Shown in pieces: positions 24,240 to 35,600 of a DNA stretch of 64,000 bases. The notes under the pieces were generated by a model. It searched no databases. It was not told the DNA's origin and was given only the letters and a program-made list of their open reading frames with translations. This DNA is from Ehretia macrophylla. Taxonomy: Eukaryota; Streptophyta; Magnoliopsida; Boraginales; Ehretiaceae. The position numbers were made by a program, and so were the translations under genes. The stretch is from assembly GCA_037974665.1 (NCBI GenBank), contig CM075768.1:528501-592500 (forward strand), read 5' to 3'. Position 1 is the first letter of the stretch, and every line of letters starts with the position of its first letter.

Positions 24240-25423
24240 CTTCAGTTTACCTCATCTAGGTTTAGCTACTTCATCTAGACCTCACAAGAATGATAAATAA
24301 TTATTTACAATCCGTATATCCAAAAGAATAATTACAACCCTTCAAGTATTCCAATTTACATCACACAATAACACATAATAAGGGAGTACATCATGGCATC
24401 ACGTAGGATCACAAAAGGTAGAAGATCCAACTCAATAAGGAACTGGAGCTTTTCATTCCATGATTGGCTTAACTATACCTGAAATAGTAAAGAAATAAGA
24501 ATGAGCTACAACTAGCTCAGCGAGGGTTAAAGGTCACGGGTGGTTTTCGTAAACATTTTCTATTTAGAAAGCATTTTTTCTTGGAAAACATGTTATGTAT
24601 GAGTTTTAATTAAGTACAAGAATTAATGAACATGCGGTAACAATTAACCCAACTCCTGGGGCAAAGGCTCCTACGGGAGTGTATCACATAATATCAAAAG
24701 GATACAGTTGTTCTGGCAGTTGCTGTAGTCGGCCGGCCTTGCATCAATCTCCATCAATATCCCCAAACCCCTAGGTGATATCCGGATATCCACCGGGGAC
24801 CATGGTAGTCGAGACCTACTGGTAGCCCTATGCTACCCAAGGGAAACGAACGCAACCATGCCCATAGTGCAGTTGCAACCATTGTGCCCGTAGTGGTTAA
24901 CATTGTAACCATAACATGAATAATAACATAAAGGGGAGGCAACAAAGTAGGTTTCCTGACTACGTATAGCAAGCAAGCATATCAAGATCTCAATTTGGTC
25001 TAATCCACATATAACATGTATAAGCATGTAGTATTAAGTAATCCACTATAGCTCGGAGTTGATGATCTGTATTAATTTCATGTATACAAGATCTTCGCAT
25101 GTATGGAAATTTGCAATTCATCCATTAACTGGCATACTAAATAGGCATGGAATCATCTTTCATGTATAACATTTATGACATTATACAAGGATTAGCCATC
25201 CTATATTGCCTACATTTTTTAGTTTCCCAACATCACATAGAAATTGGCAATAATATAGCACTCAACTTGTGGAACAAATCTGTAATTTAATACCACTATG
25301 CTAAACTAGGGTTCGATACGGTTCTAACGCTTCTGACTATGCCTCAATCTGACCTCTATAACTCCCGAAATCACTAAAATAACTTATCACGTTTGTCCAG
25401 AAACCTCATCAGCAAACGAGGGG

Positions 25424-25449
25424 CCCTCCACCGGTTGACCGGTGGAGGG
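25424..25449. other. Perfect 11-bp hairpin in LTR H
   Basis: CCCTCCACCGG, loop TTGA, CCGGTGGAGGG. It is followed by a G-rich run to 25467. It lies in U3-like LTR sequence; the role is unknown. Confidence 0.75.
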
Positions 25450-26340
25450 GGGGGAGGGGAGGGGGTCTTCTGATCGTGCCCAGCTATGAAAATTTTCAGC
25501 TAAGCATTCTCACCTCTTTTTAACTCCAATTCAACCCAAATCTTCCATACATGAACAAGACCTTTAAGCAAGCATTATAAATCATAAATCAAGCAACTAT
25601 ACTCAATTTTTTACCTAAACTCAAGATACGCATATCATTAAATCCATCAACAACCCTCAAAGTAAGATCCGAGTTCAATAACATAATTACTACCACAAAT
25701 CAAGCATTAATGACTTTGAAAACCTTTATGGAAAAGATCCTTCACCTCTATTGTGCAAGAAAATGTTAACTCAAGGTTGTAGCATACAAAGGCAAGCTCG
25801 AAAATGGCTAGAAATGGCTGGACAAGCTTCTCTCCTCCTTATTCTTTCTCTTTCTTCTTCTTTCTTTTTTTTCTTCTCTCCCTCTCATTTTCTCTCTTGG
25901 TCGAGTATATGTGTATGTGTGTGTATGTTGTGTTTTGTTTTGTGTATGTATGTAATGTGTATGTATGTAATTGTTAGGTAAACAAATATCAAAAGGGGCA
26001 AATGACGAGAGTGCCCTACAACTAAAACATGTATTACTAGTTTGCCATTTTCAGTTGAATTGCAATTAATTAGTTACTACTCTTCACTTATTGAAGTAAA
26101 ATTAATGTCTACGACACATAAAACTCCTTAATGCACGTAATTGAACATTTTGGCATGTAAAACGATGAATATGCACATTAAATGATATCAAGGCATATTA
26201 ATTGATGCTAATGCATATGGAATGATATAAATCCATACTAATTAATGTAATTGCATATTAATTAATATAAATGCATATTAAATGATGAAAAAATCATGAA
26301 ATGTTATAAAATGCACATGAGCCTCGTGCGGGGTTTCACA

Positions 26341-27472
26341 TAGTGCCCTGGTTTGAGTACCTTGACAAGATGTTTGACCTCTGGTGTTCTTGAATTTCAA
26401 GAAATTCTTGACCCTGCGCTAGTCACTCCCGCAACCTGTACACCTGTTCAATCTCTTCCAACAATTCTCCTCAGTATGGCCCTAATGCTGACAGAAGCTG
26501 CACTGCTGGTGATGTCTTCCAATAGTGCCTCCCGTAGGAGTTCTGTAAGTAGAGGTAGCTGAACTACCCTGTTGAGATTGTGCCACAACTGGACGAGGTT
26601 GCCCCTGAGTCTGACTCTAAACTGGTCGTGCCTAAGTCTGAGTAGGCCCGATATATCTCTGAGTCTGCCTCGACTGCTGACTCTGACCAACTGAAACATT
26701 CTGCCTCTGATACCCCTGACTCTGTGTCTGATGTGGCATTTACTGGGCTGGCTCGACTCTCCAAACAGATCTGATTTCCATTTCTCATATCTGGTAGCTA
26801 TCCTAACTGCTGCGGAATAAGTGGGATAATCCTTGGTAGATAAATTCAAAGAATATCGGGCCTCAGCCCCATAACAAACCTCTGAATCCTCTTACTCTCC
26901 AACAGTACTAAAGCTGGCATATAACGGGACAAGCGGGTGAAAGCAGCGTCATACTGATCAATTGACATATTGGCCTATTTCAGATTAATAAACGCTTGCT
27001 TCCATCTCTCAATAGCTGTCTCTGTAATAAATTTCTCCTAAAACTCCCTGACAAACTCATCCAAAGTCCGGGGTGTTACCTCAGCCTCCCATCTGGATTT
27101 CACAGTATGCTACCATTGCTCAGCATCTCCCTCGAGCAGACACTCAGCGCAATCAACCCTTCTCGCATTAGAGTACTCGAGGCCAGTAAGAATTTTCTTC
27201 ACTTTATTCAACCATTGCTCTGCCAACATATCATTGGGCTCTCCGAAGAAACTAGACGGACCCCAATGCAAAAATTTCTCAAGGTAGTTACCACTACCGC
27301 CCTCTGTTCCACCTTGACCCTAACCCATATTACCTGCGAGTACATATCATCCCTGCCTCTGCAATACTTGTGCAATCTGACCTATTTCAGTAGTCAAATG
27401 TGCATTAATAGTCTGTTGATCTACTTCTTCTTCCCCAACATTCTGATTTCTAGTCTGACGGCGGGGCCCCAT
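26341..27472 (-). pseudogene. gag: Element C gag remnant
   Basis: Start at the ATG 27470-27472 (MGPRRQTRNQ). Downstream on minus are a capsid-type segment with FFGEPNDMLAEQW and a Trp-rich motif, a Gln-rich zone, and a knuckle CSFCQH-stop-GHTEENC (about 26495-26455) in which a stop sits inside an otherwise intact CCHC pattern. Numerous stops (for example within the QW-HTV motif near 27110) kill the frame. It is cut from protease by H. The plus-strand 161-codon frame at 26996-27481 is its shadow. Confidence 0.85.
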
Positions 27473-27816
27473 CTCGTATAGCTAGAATACAAAGTATTAT
27501 GACATGCATATATGTAATCCACAAATAAATCATATAAAATAAGTTCAAATAAGTTCACATAAAGCCACATGTAAAGGTCATACAAACACCTTACATACAA
27601 AAGGTACAAATAAAACACTTAATCATACTTTTCATTCTAAACCTTTCACATTCTCTTTTTCATGCTAGCATGTCCTTTATTAATTCAATCTTTCACTTAT
27701 TCAGTCAAAAGAAACACTTATTCATGCAATTACACTTTCATATAATAGACTTCTTCCCCACAGACTGAGAAATCTATCTCGGCTCATGCATTCTATAAGC
27801 TCTGATACCACCTAAA
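27473..27816 (-). other. Leader and tRNA-Met primer site of element C
   Basis: The primer site GCTCTGATACCA is at 27799-27810, six bases from the LTR. The remaining leader is AT-rich and non-coding. Confidence 0.85.
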
Positions 27817-30325
27817 TGTCACGCCCTGACCCAACCCCACACTAAAAGTTAAGTCCGGACCTGACAAACGGACATAATCTCTTCTGTACTATGGACATTT
27901 TGAAAACCTGCAACATTCAATAAAACCACAAATACAACTAGAACTTCAATTCCAACTAATCCCAACTTCAAGGCCATCCGAGCCTCAAGCAATACAAAGC
28001 AGTTTAAATACATACATGCATGCAATCAACAATTCTAGAATCTTTATCTCATACCTGCTTATCATACCACTCAATGTTATCATTTAAACATACTTAGGAA
28101 TTAAAGTCAATAGTTCAACCCTTGCATTCACACCCAAGCATGCAACAAAACTAAAAGCAGGAATATTAGTTATTACATGCCAGAGATACATATCTCATAC
28201 TACATTTAACTTACAACTGGACAATTATATATACATAAGCACATAGGTTCCAAAATAGGATATAAAGTAATACAAGCAAAGTCTTCACATAAACAGCAAG
28301 AAACACAGCCACCTCAAGCACAAAGCACACATCAACTAAGGCCATTGCTCCGCTTGCACCTCTTGTTTCTCACCCTCAACTAAATCAAGCTGGGGTTCAA
28401 CCTCAACACCTCCTGAAACATGTTAACAACGTATGAGCAACCACAATTGCCCAATGAGGGATAAAGTCTACCGAGACGTGCTCGTGCAATGCAATAGTTT
28501 AAAAACAAGTAAACCAGTCAAGTAAACAAAGTACATTTAAACAATAAGTTAGCACACATTAAAAAGGATACAATTCACTTTAACCCCAACACTCCAGAAG
28601 TCACTTTGATCTTTAATCATGAACCTCGATCCACGAACCTCTATCAATGTGTCGGCATAATCCCAATCACTCTAGTGGGTGTACTCCAGATGTACCTCGA
28701 TAATCCTATGACGCAACACCCCTTGGCAATCTCCGGACCAGGCAAGTGAGGGACAAGAGCACAGAGATCGAATATGCACTAGCAAGCCCACCGCCGCCCA
28801 ATCGATATCCAATATAACTGCCCCTGACTCTATGGTTACACAACCACTATGAAATGCACTTTAACCAATGATGATCCAACAATAGAATAAAGCAATAACA
28901 CTTAGGAGGGACAACAAAGTAGGTTGCCCTCGAAAACAATTCAATTATAAGCATTAGCATACAAACGACTAAACGAGTACAAAAGGGTTATTAACATATT
29001 TTACACGGAACTTACCAAACGCTCATGAATATCTTAAAAACACATTTGAACACTTAATAAGCAATCACAAGGCCTTAGAAGTGCAAAACAACTTATTTCC
29101 TACATTTTCCCCTTTGTAACTTAAGCCATTTGTCTTCCAAACACAAGTTAATGTTCCAGTTTAGTGAGCGGGCTATTTCATACTTCTAATTACCCCTTAT
29201 GGTACCCTTAAGACCCTTCAAACTACCCAATTACCCGCATTTAGCACAAAAGCCCCAATTGCCCCTTTATGAGTTTGTACTACACGTACCCTAACCGGAA
29301 CCCAACCGAGGTTTAACAAAGTATATCTAGCACCTATATAGCTTAAGAATACTAAATGTGATAGCCAAATCAACCCAGATTCGTATTACACCCGAAACCC
29401 TTTTCTAAAAGTTGCTAAATTCGCATTTTTACCAAGTGCCAAGCAATTAAACGTCACGGTGTTACTAATCTATCTTTATCAACATCTAAGGCACCTAATA
29501 GAAGCAATGAATCAAGCTATAAGGCACAATTTCAGAAAATCCTAAAAAAACGTCACTATTTATTACCCTAAAATCAAACTATCGAATTTACCGTTTAAAA
29601 AGCAAAACAATTGCATAAATATAGTCTCTACCACATGTAGATAACATATATAACAACTTTCAATCAATTCATGAGCCAAAATCAACAAATAAAGAAATGA
29701 CATAAACTTTGAAATTAAAAAAGAATGCAAAAATCCCTCGCAAATGGTGTGTAGAAGCTTGTAGGAAGCTTGCAGGAAGCTTGCAAACACTCAAAGTCAC
29801 TTGCTCCTAGCTTGCAAGGGCCTAAATCCAAGGTTTGATTAGCAAAATCTTCACCTTTCTCTTCTTTTGGGCTGTTGGGTTTGGGGGGCAGATTTTGGGG
29901 CTTTTTGTTTTGTTTTTTATGTTATAATGTATGTATATATGTAGTAATATGGATATATAATATATATATATATGTTTGTGTGTGTGAAATGCTAACTTAA
30001 AGTGGCCAACATCACTTGAAATAAGTCCAATAACGTAATGAAATGCTAGCTAGCTCAAAATAATGTTAGACTATAGAACACTATTCAACGAACCGCTAAA
30101 ACATTTTCTAAACGAATGTTCCTAACGCATTTTGCTCAAACACACATTTTTCTCATTCCTAAAATAATTAATATGACTTAGGAAAAATGCTAATTCAAAT
30201 AAAATAGGTAATTGAAAAGCGTAATGAATAGTAACTAATGAAAGTAACAAGTAACGCACAATTAAAATGCACAAAGAGTGAATGCAACAGTTAATAGAAG
30301 TACGACAAAGTTCTCGGGCATCACA
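27817..30325 (-). repeat. 5' LTR of element C
   Basis: The LTR is 2509 bp, from the complement of GGGGCGTGACA to the complement of TGTGATGCCCGAGAAC. It is collinear with 7711-10197 but with many substitutions and small indels. It contains AT-rich microsatellite near 29940-29975. No coding potential. Confidence 0.88.
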
Positions 30326-31100
30326 CCCTGACTCTGTGATACAAACTGCCTCTTGGTAGGCTGATGAGAACCCACTATTAACTCTACCTTACGTTTTTCA
30401 AACCTTGAAGTTGCCTTCACTGCATCTGTATAAGTGGCAAATGAATTAATATACAAGTTCAGATTAATGTCCCTTCTCGAACCCCAAATAAATCTCTAAA
30501 TCATTTGCCTCTCGGGTCATACCAACTCAGGCATATAATGTGACAACCTGTCAAATGTGGCCTCGTACTGGGCGACTATCATATTACCCTGTTTCAAGGT
30601 GACAAATTCTCCCTCTCGCCTCTCTCTAGTTACCTCGGAAATGTATTTATCTCTGAAGTCTCTCATGAAGTCAGCCCAAGTATACTGTACAGGCTCAGCA
30701 TCCCATCTCCGCTGCACAGTCCTCCACCACTATTTAGCGTCACCATCTAGTAGGAATATAGCAAAGGAGATCCGTCTCTCATCATTGTACTCTAAAACAT
30801 TGAAAATTTTATCAACTCTATTAATCCACTTCTCGGTTTTCTTGTCAACCCATGTTTTAAAAACTTTTCAAGTTGAGTACTACTGCTGTTACCCCCAGTT
30901 GTTCCACTGCCCTTTGCTTGATCTCAACCACGACCGGGATTACCTGCAGGCTGATTACCTTCCTGCCTCTGTTCCTCAATATACTAAATAATCCTGTTGA
31001 TTGGTGTAGCCATGCTGGCTATAACCTGTTCATTAGTCGGTTGCTGACCCAAGTCTGCCTGATCAACATTTTGTGCTCTAGTTTGTTGACGAGGCCCCTT
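30326..31100 (-). pseudogene. gag: Element B gag remnant
   Basis: The expected start triplet at 31098-31100 reads AAG on the minus strand where C has ATG (followed by the same GGG-Pro-Arg coding). The capsid-like core is visible at 30517-30850 (WINRVDKIF, WWRTVQRRW, RREGEFVTLKQG). Several stops follow. It continues, after element C, at 7710. Confidence 0.83.
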
Positions 31101-31483
31101 AGTAAAAACTAGAATACATAAGTATTATGACAGATACACAGACAGTTCATAGATATATCATATAAGAGCAAGTTCATACAGGTTCATTCAAGTTCACACA
31201 AAGTCATACAAGTTCATACAAGGCACCTTGTTCACGAAAGTTACATATAAAGCACTTAACATGCTATACACTCTAAACTTTTCATATACACACAATATCA
31301 TGCAATAGACACTTCATATTCTTATTTTCAAGCTAGCATGTTTCTCACTTAGGCAATCATACACTTAGACAATTAAGCAATCACACAATCACACAATTTC
31401 ACTTTTCGCATAAAGACCTCTACCCCACAGACCGAGAAACCTATCCTGGCTCATGCATTCTATAAGCTCTGATATCACCTAAA
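31101..31483 (-). other. Leader and decayed primer site of element B
   Basis: GCTCTGATATCA at 31466-31477 is the tRNA-Met primer site with one substitution. The rest is AT-rich leader with repeated TTCATACAAG words (31170-31230). Confidence 0.8.
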
Positions 31484-33896
31484 TGTCACGCCCCCAACCT
31501 AACCCTATACTAAAGGGTAAGTCTAAACCTAACAAACGGACTAAGTCTCCTCTGTACCATGACTAACCGGTTACCTGCACACAGAAGAAATAGCCATAAA
31601 ACAATATACCAGCATTCACAACATGGCTTTCCAAGTCTATAGGGCCATCCGAGCCTTTCTACTAAAACAAAATATAGCATACATGCATGCATTTTCTATT
31701 AACTATTGAAACACTATGTTTATAACCTCGATTATCATACTACTCTAATCTTATCTATTTAACTTTCTTATATTTTAAGTCCACCAACCAACTTCTATTA
31801 AACCATACAAGCAAGCAAGCTAACTAAGCAAGAAAGTAAAGCTTTAAAGTTATTACATTCCAACATTTAACTACTTTATCATACAAGACACCAAACTTTA
31901 AATTACAATCTTCCAAGATTAACATCAATACAAACAAGACCATAAGGTATCAAAATAGACTTATACAACAACAACACATTTTTCCATATCCAGCATTCAA
32001 GCAAGCCAACCTCAACAAGCAATCACTCAAGGCAATTGATCAATCTGAACTTCCTCATCTCCTTCTACAGTTAATAGCTGGGGGTCAACCTCAGCTCTTG
32101 CTGAAACATGTTAAAAAGAGGAATAAACAAACACAGTTGCTCAGTGAGGGATGAGGTACAGTTAATCGAGGGCATTTTTGAAAATCTTTTCATGCAATGA
32201 AACAGTTAAACACAAGAAATAACATCTATATAGTAAATAAGCAATTAAACAATTAAATACCACACAATTAAAAGGATACGATCTCAATAACCCCAAACAC
32301 TCCAAAGTCTTGATCCCGATCATGAACCTTGATCCACGAACTCAATCAATATGTCGGCATAATCTCAAACACTCCAGTGGGTGTACTCCGGATATACCCT
32401 GAAATCCTACAACCCAACACCCCCTAGAGATCTCTGGACTAGGCAAGCGAGGGATTAAAGCACAGAGATTGAATATCCACTAGCAAGCCTGTTGCTGCCC
32501 AACAAATACCCAATACATCCGCCCTGACGATATGGTTGCGCAACCACGATGCAATGCACTCAAGATAAAAATGACAATATAATTCAATAACCACATAAAC
32601 GAGGGACAACAAAGTAGGTTTCCCTCGCATATAATTACAATCAATAAGCAATATAACAATGTACACAATATATAGTTATATTCCAACAATGTAGTCAAGC
32701 CACTCAATTCACGAACTTCTCTAAAAGAATACACAAGCTATACAAAAGCATTTAAACTCTCAAATAACCAACTACAAGCCAATTGCTAACATTTTCTCAA
32801 CTTTTTATAAACTAATCCCCTTTGTCCCAATTCAAGCTCATACAAAACGAAACCCAAGCAAACCACAATCCAACCATTCTAACTTCTTAATGACACTTTA
32901 TGACCCCCTTATAAGCTATGAAAACTCGCTTTTAACCACTTCTTCCATGAAAGCCCCAAAAGCCCCCAAAGTCCCATGGTCACTTTGAACTACAACTACC
33001 CAAACTTCCCCTCAAATCAATGCCATAATTACATTTTAAGCACTACCTAACATTATAAACACTAGCCATGGTATTCAATCACAGCCGAACAACCAAACGC
33101 TAAACGACCACTTTTGTATCTAAGCCAATTTAGTAAGTTTATTCAAGTTTTATTCGTTCTAAGCACTAACCTAGGTTCAATAGCACCTATGGCATCATTA
33201 GATAACATAGAATCAAGCTTGGAATCATTAATTAACACAAACCCTAGAAAAATACTATTCATTATATTCTTTAATTAACCCTTTGTAAGAATTCAATAAC
33301 TAAGCCATTAAACTACACAAATCAAGTCTCCATAGCAAGTAAACACTATATTATACCATATTCAAGCATTATATAAGAAATTAACAACAAATCTAAGAAT
33401 TTAAAGACAAGATATAAACTTTGAAAACATGATTAAGTGCAAATCCCTCACCAAATAAGGCTTATATATGCAAGAACTAGGCTTGTAGGAGCTTGAATCC
33501 ACTTCAAATTATCTTAGATGACCATACAATAGAGGATGCAATATTATTTTTTTCTTTTTCTTTGGCCTAGGAGCCGTCGGGTTTACAAGGAGACAATGAG
33601 GGAATTTTTGCAATTATTTGCTAGCTAATGTGTTGTATATGTGTAGATTATTTGAGCTCATTTAAATGCAAGACTAGTAATTCAAGGCCCAAAAGTCTAT
33701 TTAAAAACTAACTAGCCCAAATTCATTATTTTTACTATTTACTCAGTACAAAAAATATTTTCCTAACGCACTCACTCGACATGAAATGCACAAAGTAACA
33801 ATGAACATATGACACATATAAGTTAATGAACATAGTAAAAATGTAGAATCACGGAAATAAAATAATAAAAATTTAACTCCGGGCTCGGATGTCACA
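31484..33896 (-). repeat. 5' LTR of element B
   Basis: The LTR is 2413 bp, ending on the minus strand with TGTGACATCCGAGCCC at 33896. It is a relative of the C LTR family by its GGGGGCGTGACA end. The other LTR is outside the window on the far side of element A. The sequence to its right (TGAGC, 33897-33901) would be one half of the target duplication. Confidence 0.82.
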
Positions 33897-34240
33897 TGAG
33901 CGTCAGAGAGGGAACCGCGGGAGCCCCTCCTCGATTCTTTTGTTTTACAGGATTTTCTCCAAGCCAGGAAGCAGTTTGGAACAATCAGATTTCACCTTAA
34001 CAATTTGGCGCCGTCTATGGGAAACCTTCCAAAAATCCCACTGAGATACCACAATGGTTCATACACGCAGTCAAGCTAATGTCGGGGTGAACCAGAACCC
34101 TCTAGAGGAGAATCAAGCTCACGGTGTGGCAAATCCCCCGATGACAACAGTTCTACTTAACACGGCACCCCCTGGGGTGGCCGCTATTCCAGCACCTCCA
34201 GTATTTGTTCCAGGAAATATGTATTCTTTATCCCAATAGG
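33897..34240 (+). mobile_element. Fragment of a Tat-type Ty3/gypsy element: LTR end, primer site, gag start
   Basis: The sequence GAGCGTCAGAGAGG followed by a CCCCTCCTC stretch resembles the end of plant Tat-lineage LTRs. TTGGCGCCGTCTATGGGAA (34002-34020) is the primer-site type of that lineage, and 34054 opens a gag-like frame MVHTRSQ of 61 codons ending at 34239. B inserted into its LTR and viral DNA replaces its right side. The exact right boundary is uncertain by some tens of bases. Confidence 0.65.
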
Positions 34241-34298
34241 TTGATCTACACACCCATTCACCAGGTATGTTGCTTAAGACTAACCTAATAGTTGCTCT

Positions 34299-34311
34299 GG
34301 CTCTAATACCA
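34299..34311 (-). other. Viral tRNA-Met primer-binding site
   Basis: On minus TGGTATTAGAGCC, one C-to-T change from the caulimovirid consensus TGGTATCAGAGCC. It lies about 320 bases downstream of the viral TATA box in transcription direction, and only about 60 bases of viral sequence remain beyond it. Confidence 0.75.
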
Positions 34312-34420
34312 GAAACAACCCAGGGAAGATAAGATAATGATAGACATAATAGAAAAAGGAATAAACTGGGATAACAGACAGGTAAATAAGAGAAAGACAA
34401 TTAAGATGAAGATAAAAAGA

Positions 34421-35439
34421 GACAAAGTCTCTTACTTGTTATTAGATGAACTAGAAGAGGTCTGTGTTACACTGTTGGTTTGTACAGGAGTACAAATGGA
34501 AAAGAGTGAACCGAATTAAAAATAAAAAAGGTAAAGGAAGAAGATTCGGATCCTAAATAGGATCTTAAAATCTTAATTTTCTAAAGGGGAAGAAAGAGAA
34601 TTCGGATCCTATGTTCTGAGGCAGACTCTGCCTTATTATAGGATATCGAATCTGTGATTACAATAGTGAAAATATAAAATGAAAAGTCAAAAGTAACTTT
34701 TCAAAAAGTGATTACTATTCATGAATAGTATGTCGGCTTTTACTGTGACCGAATCTTGTTTTGTCTTGACGTGATGATCTTGTCTAGCTTTTACTGTGGC
34801 CAAAAGATCCTTTGTCTTGACATGATGATTATGTCTTTTGACTGGATTACTTTCACTGTGACCGAAAGTAATTCTGTCGTCTTGTGATGATGATGTCTGA
34901 TGATGGAATCTTGACTAGATTCATCTTCTTCTTCATCTCTGAGTCTGAAACTGGTTCTATGCTGAAGACGTTATAAAACTTCTTAATGTCTGGATCATAC
35001 TGACTCATGGTAGAATACATACAAGTATACTGATTGATGTATATTTCCCACTAGTACAAAGAAAATATATAAACTAGTCTATTTTCCCTATAATCTAATC
35101 TGCATCGTTCTTAGTCTTACTATCTTCGAAGCCTTACTATCTTCGAAGCCTAACTATCTCTTATCTAACCGCCACATGGGTAACAATAGAGTCTTACGCC
35201 TTCTGCTCCTCAATCCCATGACCTTACAAGATTGTTGAGATAGGTTTGCTAAAGGTAAGTTGGCTAAAGATAAGTTGACTAAGCAAAATACAAATCAAAA
35301 TACAGGCTAGAAGATAAACAAGTTTCTAAATCTTCTTTGGCTTTTTTGGAAAGCCATACCCATCAACGGACTTGAGATGTCTTTACCAGTTGCCGTTTGA
35401 CCTGGACTAGCTGAAGTTTTATGGAATTCTTCAGTAACC
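34421..35439 (-). promoter_or_regulatory. Viral intergenic region/promoter, left arm of inverted repeat
   Basis: Viral-sense (minus) layout: repeated TTCGGTCACAG words with an ACGTCA bZIP-type site, the 18-bp palindrome TACTATTCATGAATAGTA (34723-34740), TATA-like TATAATAA (34633-34640) and the inverted repeat GGCAGA-TCTGCC (34620-34632). The pregenomic RNA would start shortly after and run left through the leader to the primer site. The segment is matched in inverse orientation by 49764-50788. Confidence 0.72.
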
Positions 35440-35592
35440 ATATGACTTCAGAGAGGGGAAGTCTAACCGTTGCATCCTCGTTTTTGAAGGGAACTTAGAA
35501 GAACAAAACCCTATATGTCCAATATTTTTGGTGAGAACATTAGGAAACTCATATGTATTGTGTTTTTGGCAAAGAGCACAACTAAACTCCAT
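35431..35592 (-). CDS. Small viral ORF with CxxC, 53 aa, unknown function
   Basis: An uninterrupted ATG-to-TGA frame starting nine bases after the stop of the preceding viral ORF. The product begins MEFSCALCQKHNTYEF and has another Cys in GFCSSK, a possible small metal-binding fold. Its tail overlaps the start of the intergenic arm. The tight spacing resembles reinitiating viral gene pairs. I do not recognise it; it may be a coincidental open frame, but it is the only unbroken frame of this viral copy downstream of pol. Confidence 0.45.
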   Translation of the reverse strand: MEFSCALCQKHNTYEFPNVLTKNIGHIGFCSSKFPSKTRMQRLDFPSLKSYGY

Positions 35593-35600
35593 TGTCTGAA

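Larger units (their letters stand above)
21354..26340 (-). mobile_element. Solo LTR H (third LTR family), interrupted by solo LTR I
   Basis: Minus-strand termini are TGTGAAACCCCGCACGAGG (26340 side) and GGGGATCGTGACA (21354). With the nested I removed it is about 2.4 kb. No internal region, primer site or polypurine tract adjoins it, so it is a solo LTR. It splits element C gag from protease. The flanks AGGTG and TAGTG agree at only three of five bases, so the target duplication is eroded. The non-I parts, 21354-21675 and 24240-26340, hold no gene; the second includes a pyrimidine-rich run at 25830-25905 and a TG-rich run at 25905-25975. Confidence 0.78.
7711..30325 (-). mobile_element. Element C: Tekay/Del-type chromovirus with nested insertions
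   Basis: The LTRs at 7711-10197 and 27817-30325 enclose gag (26341-27472), PR-RT-RH-IN (18528-21353) and IN end plus chromodomain (10198-10890). D (10891-18527) and H (21354-26340) are inserted within it. Flanks CCATG (7706-7710) and CCCTG (30326-30330) match at four of five positions, consistent with an aged 5-bp target duplication inside B gag. The two LTRs differ visibly more (roughly one base in ten in the first 180) than those of D or F, so C is older than its insertions. Confidence 0.88.

Noticed and set aside
25751..25981. 76-codon plus ORF as a possible host gene
   Set aside because: It lies in LTR H across pyrimidine- and TG-rich simple sequence, antisense to the LTR.
26996..27481. 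161-codon plus ORF
   Set aside because: Shadow of element C gag on the opposite strand.
34119..34400. 93-codon minus ORF spanning the Tat fragment and viral leader
   Set aside because: It crosses the junction of two unrelated sequences and encodes low-complexity Leu/Ser sequence.
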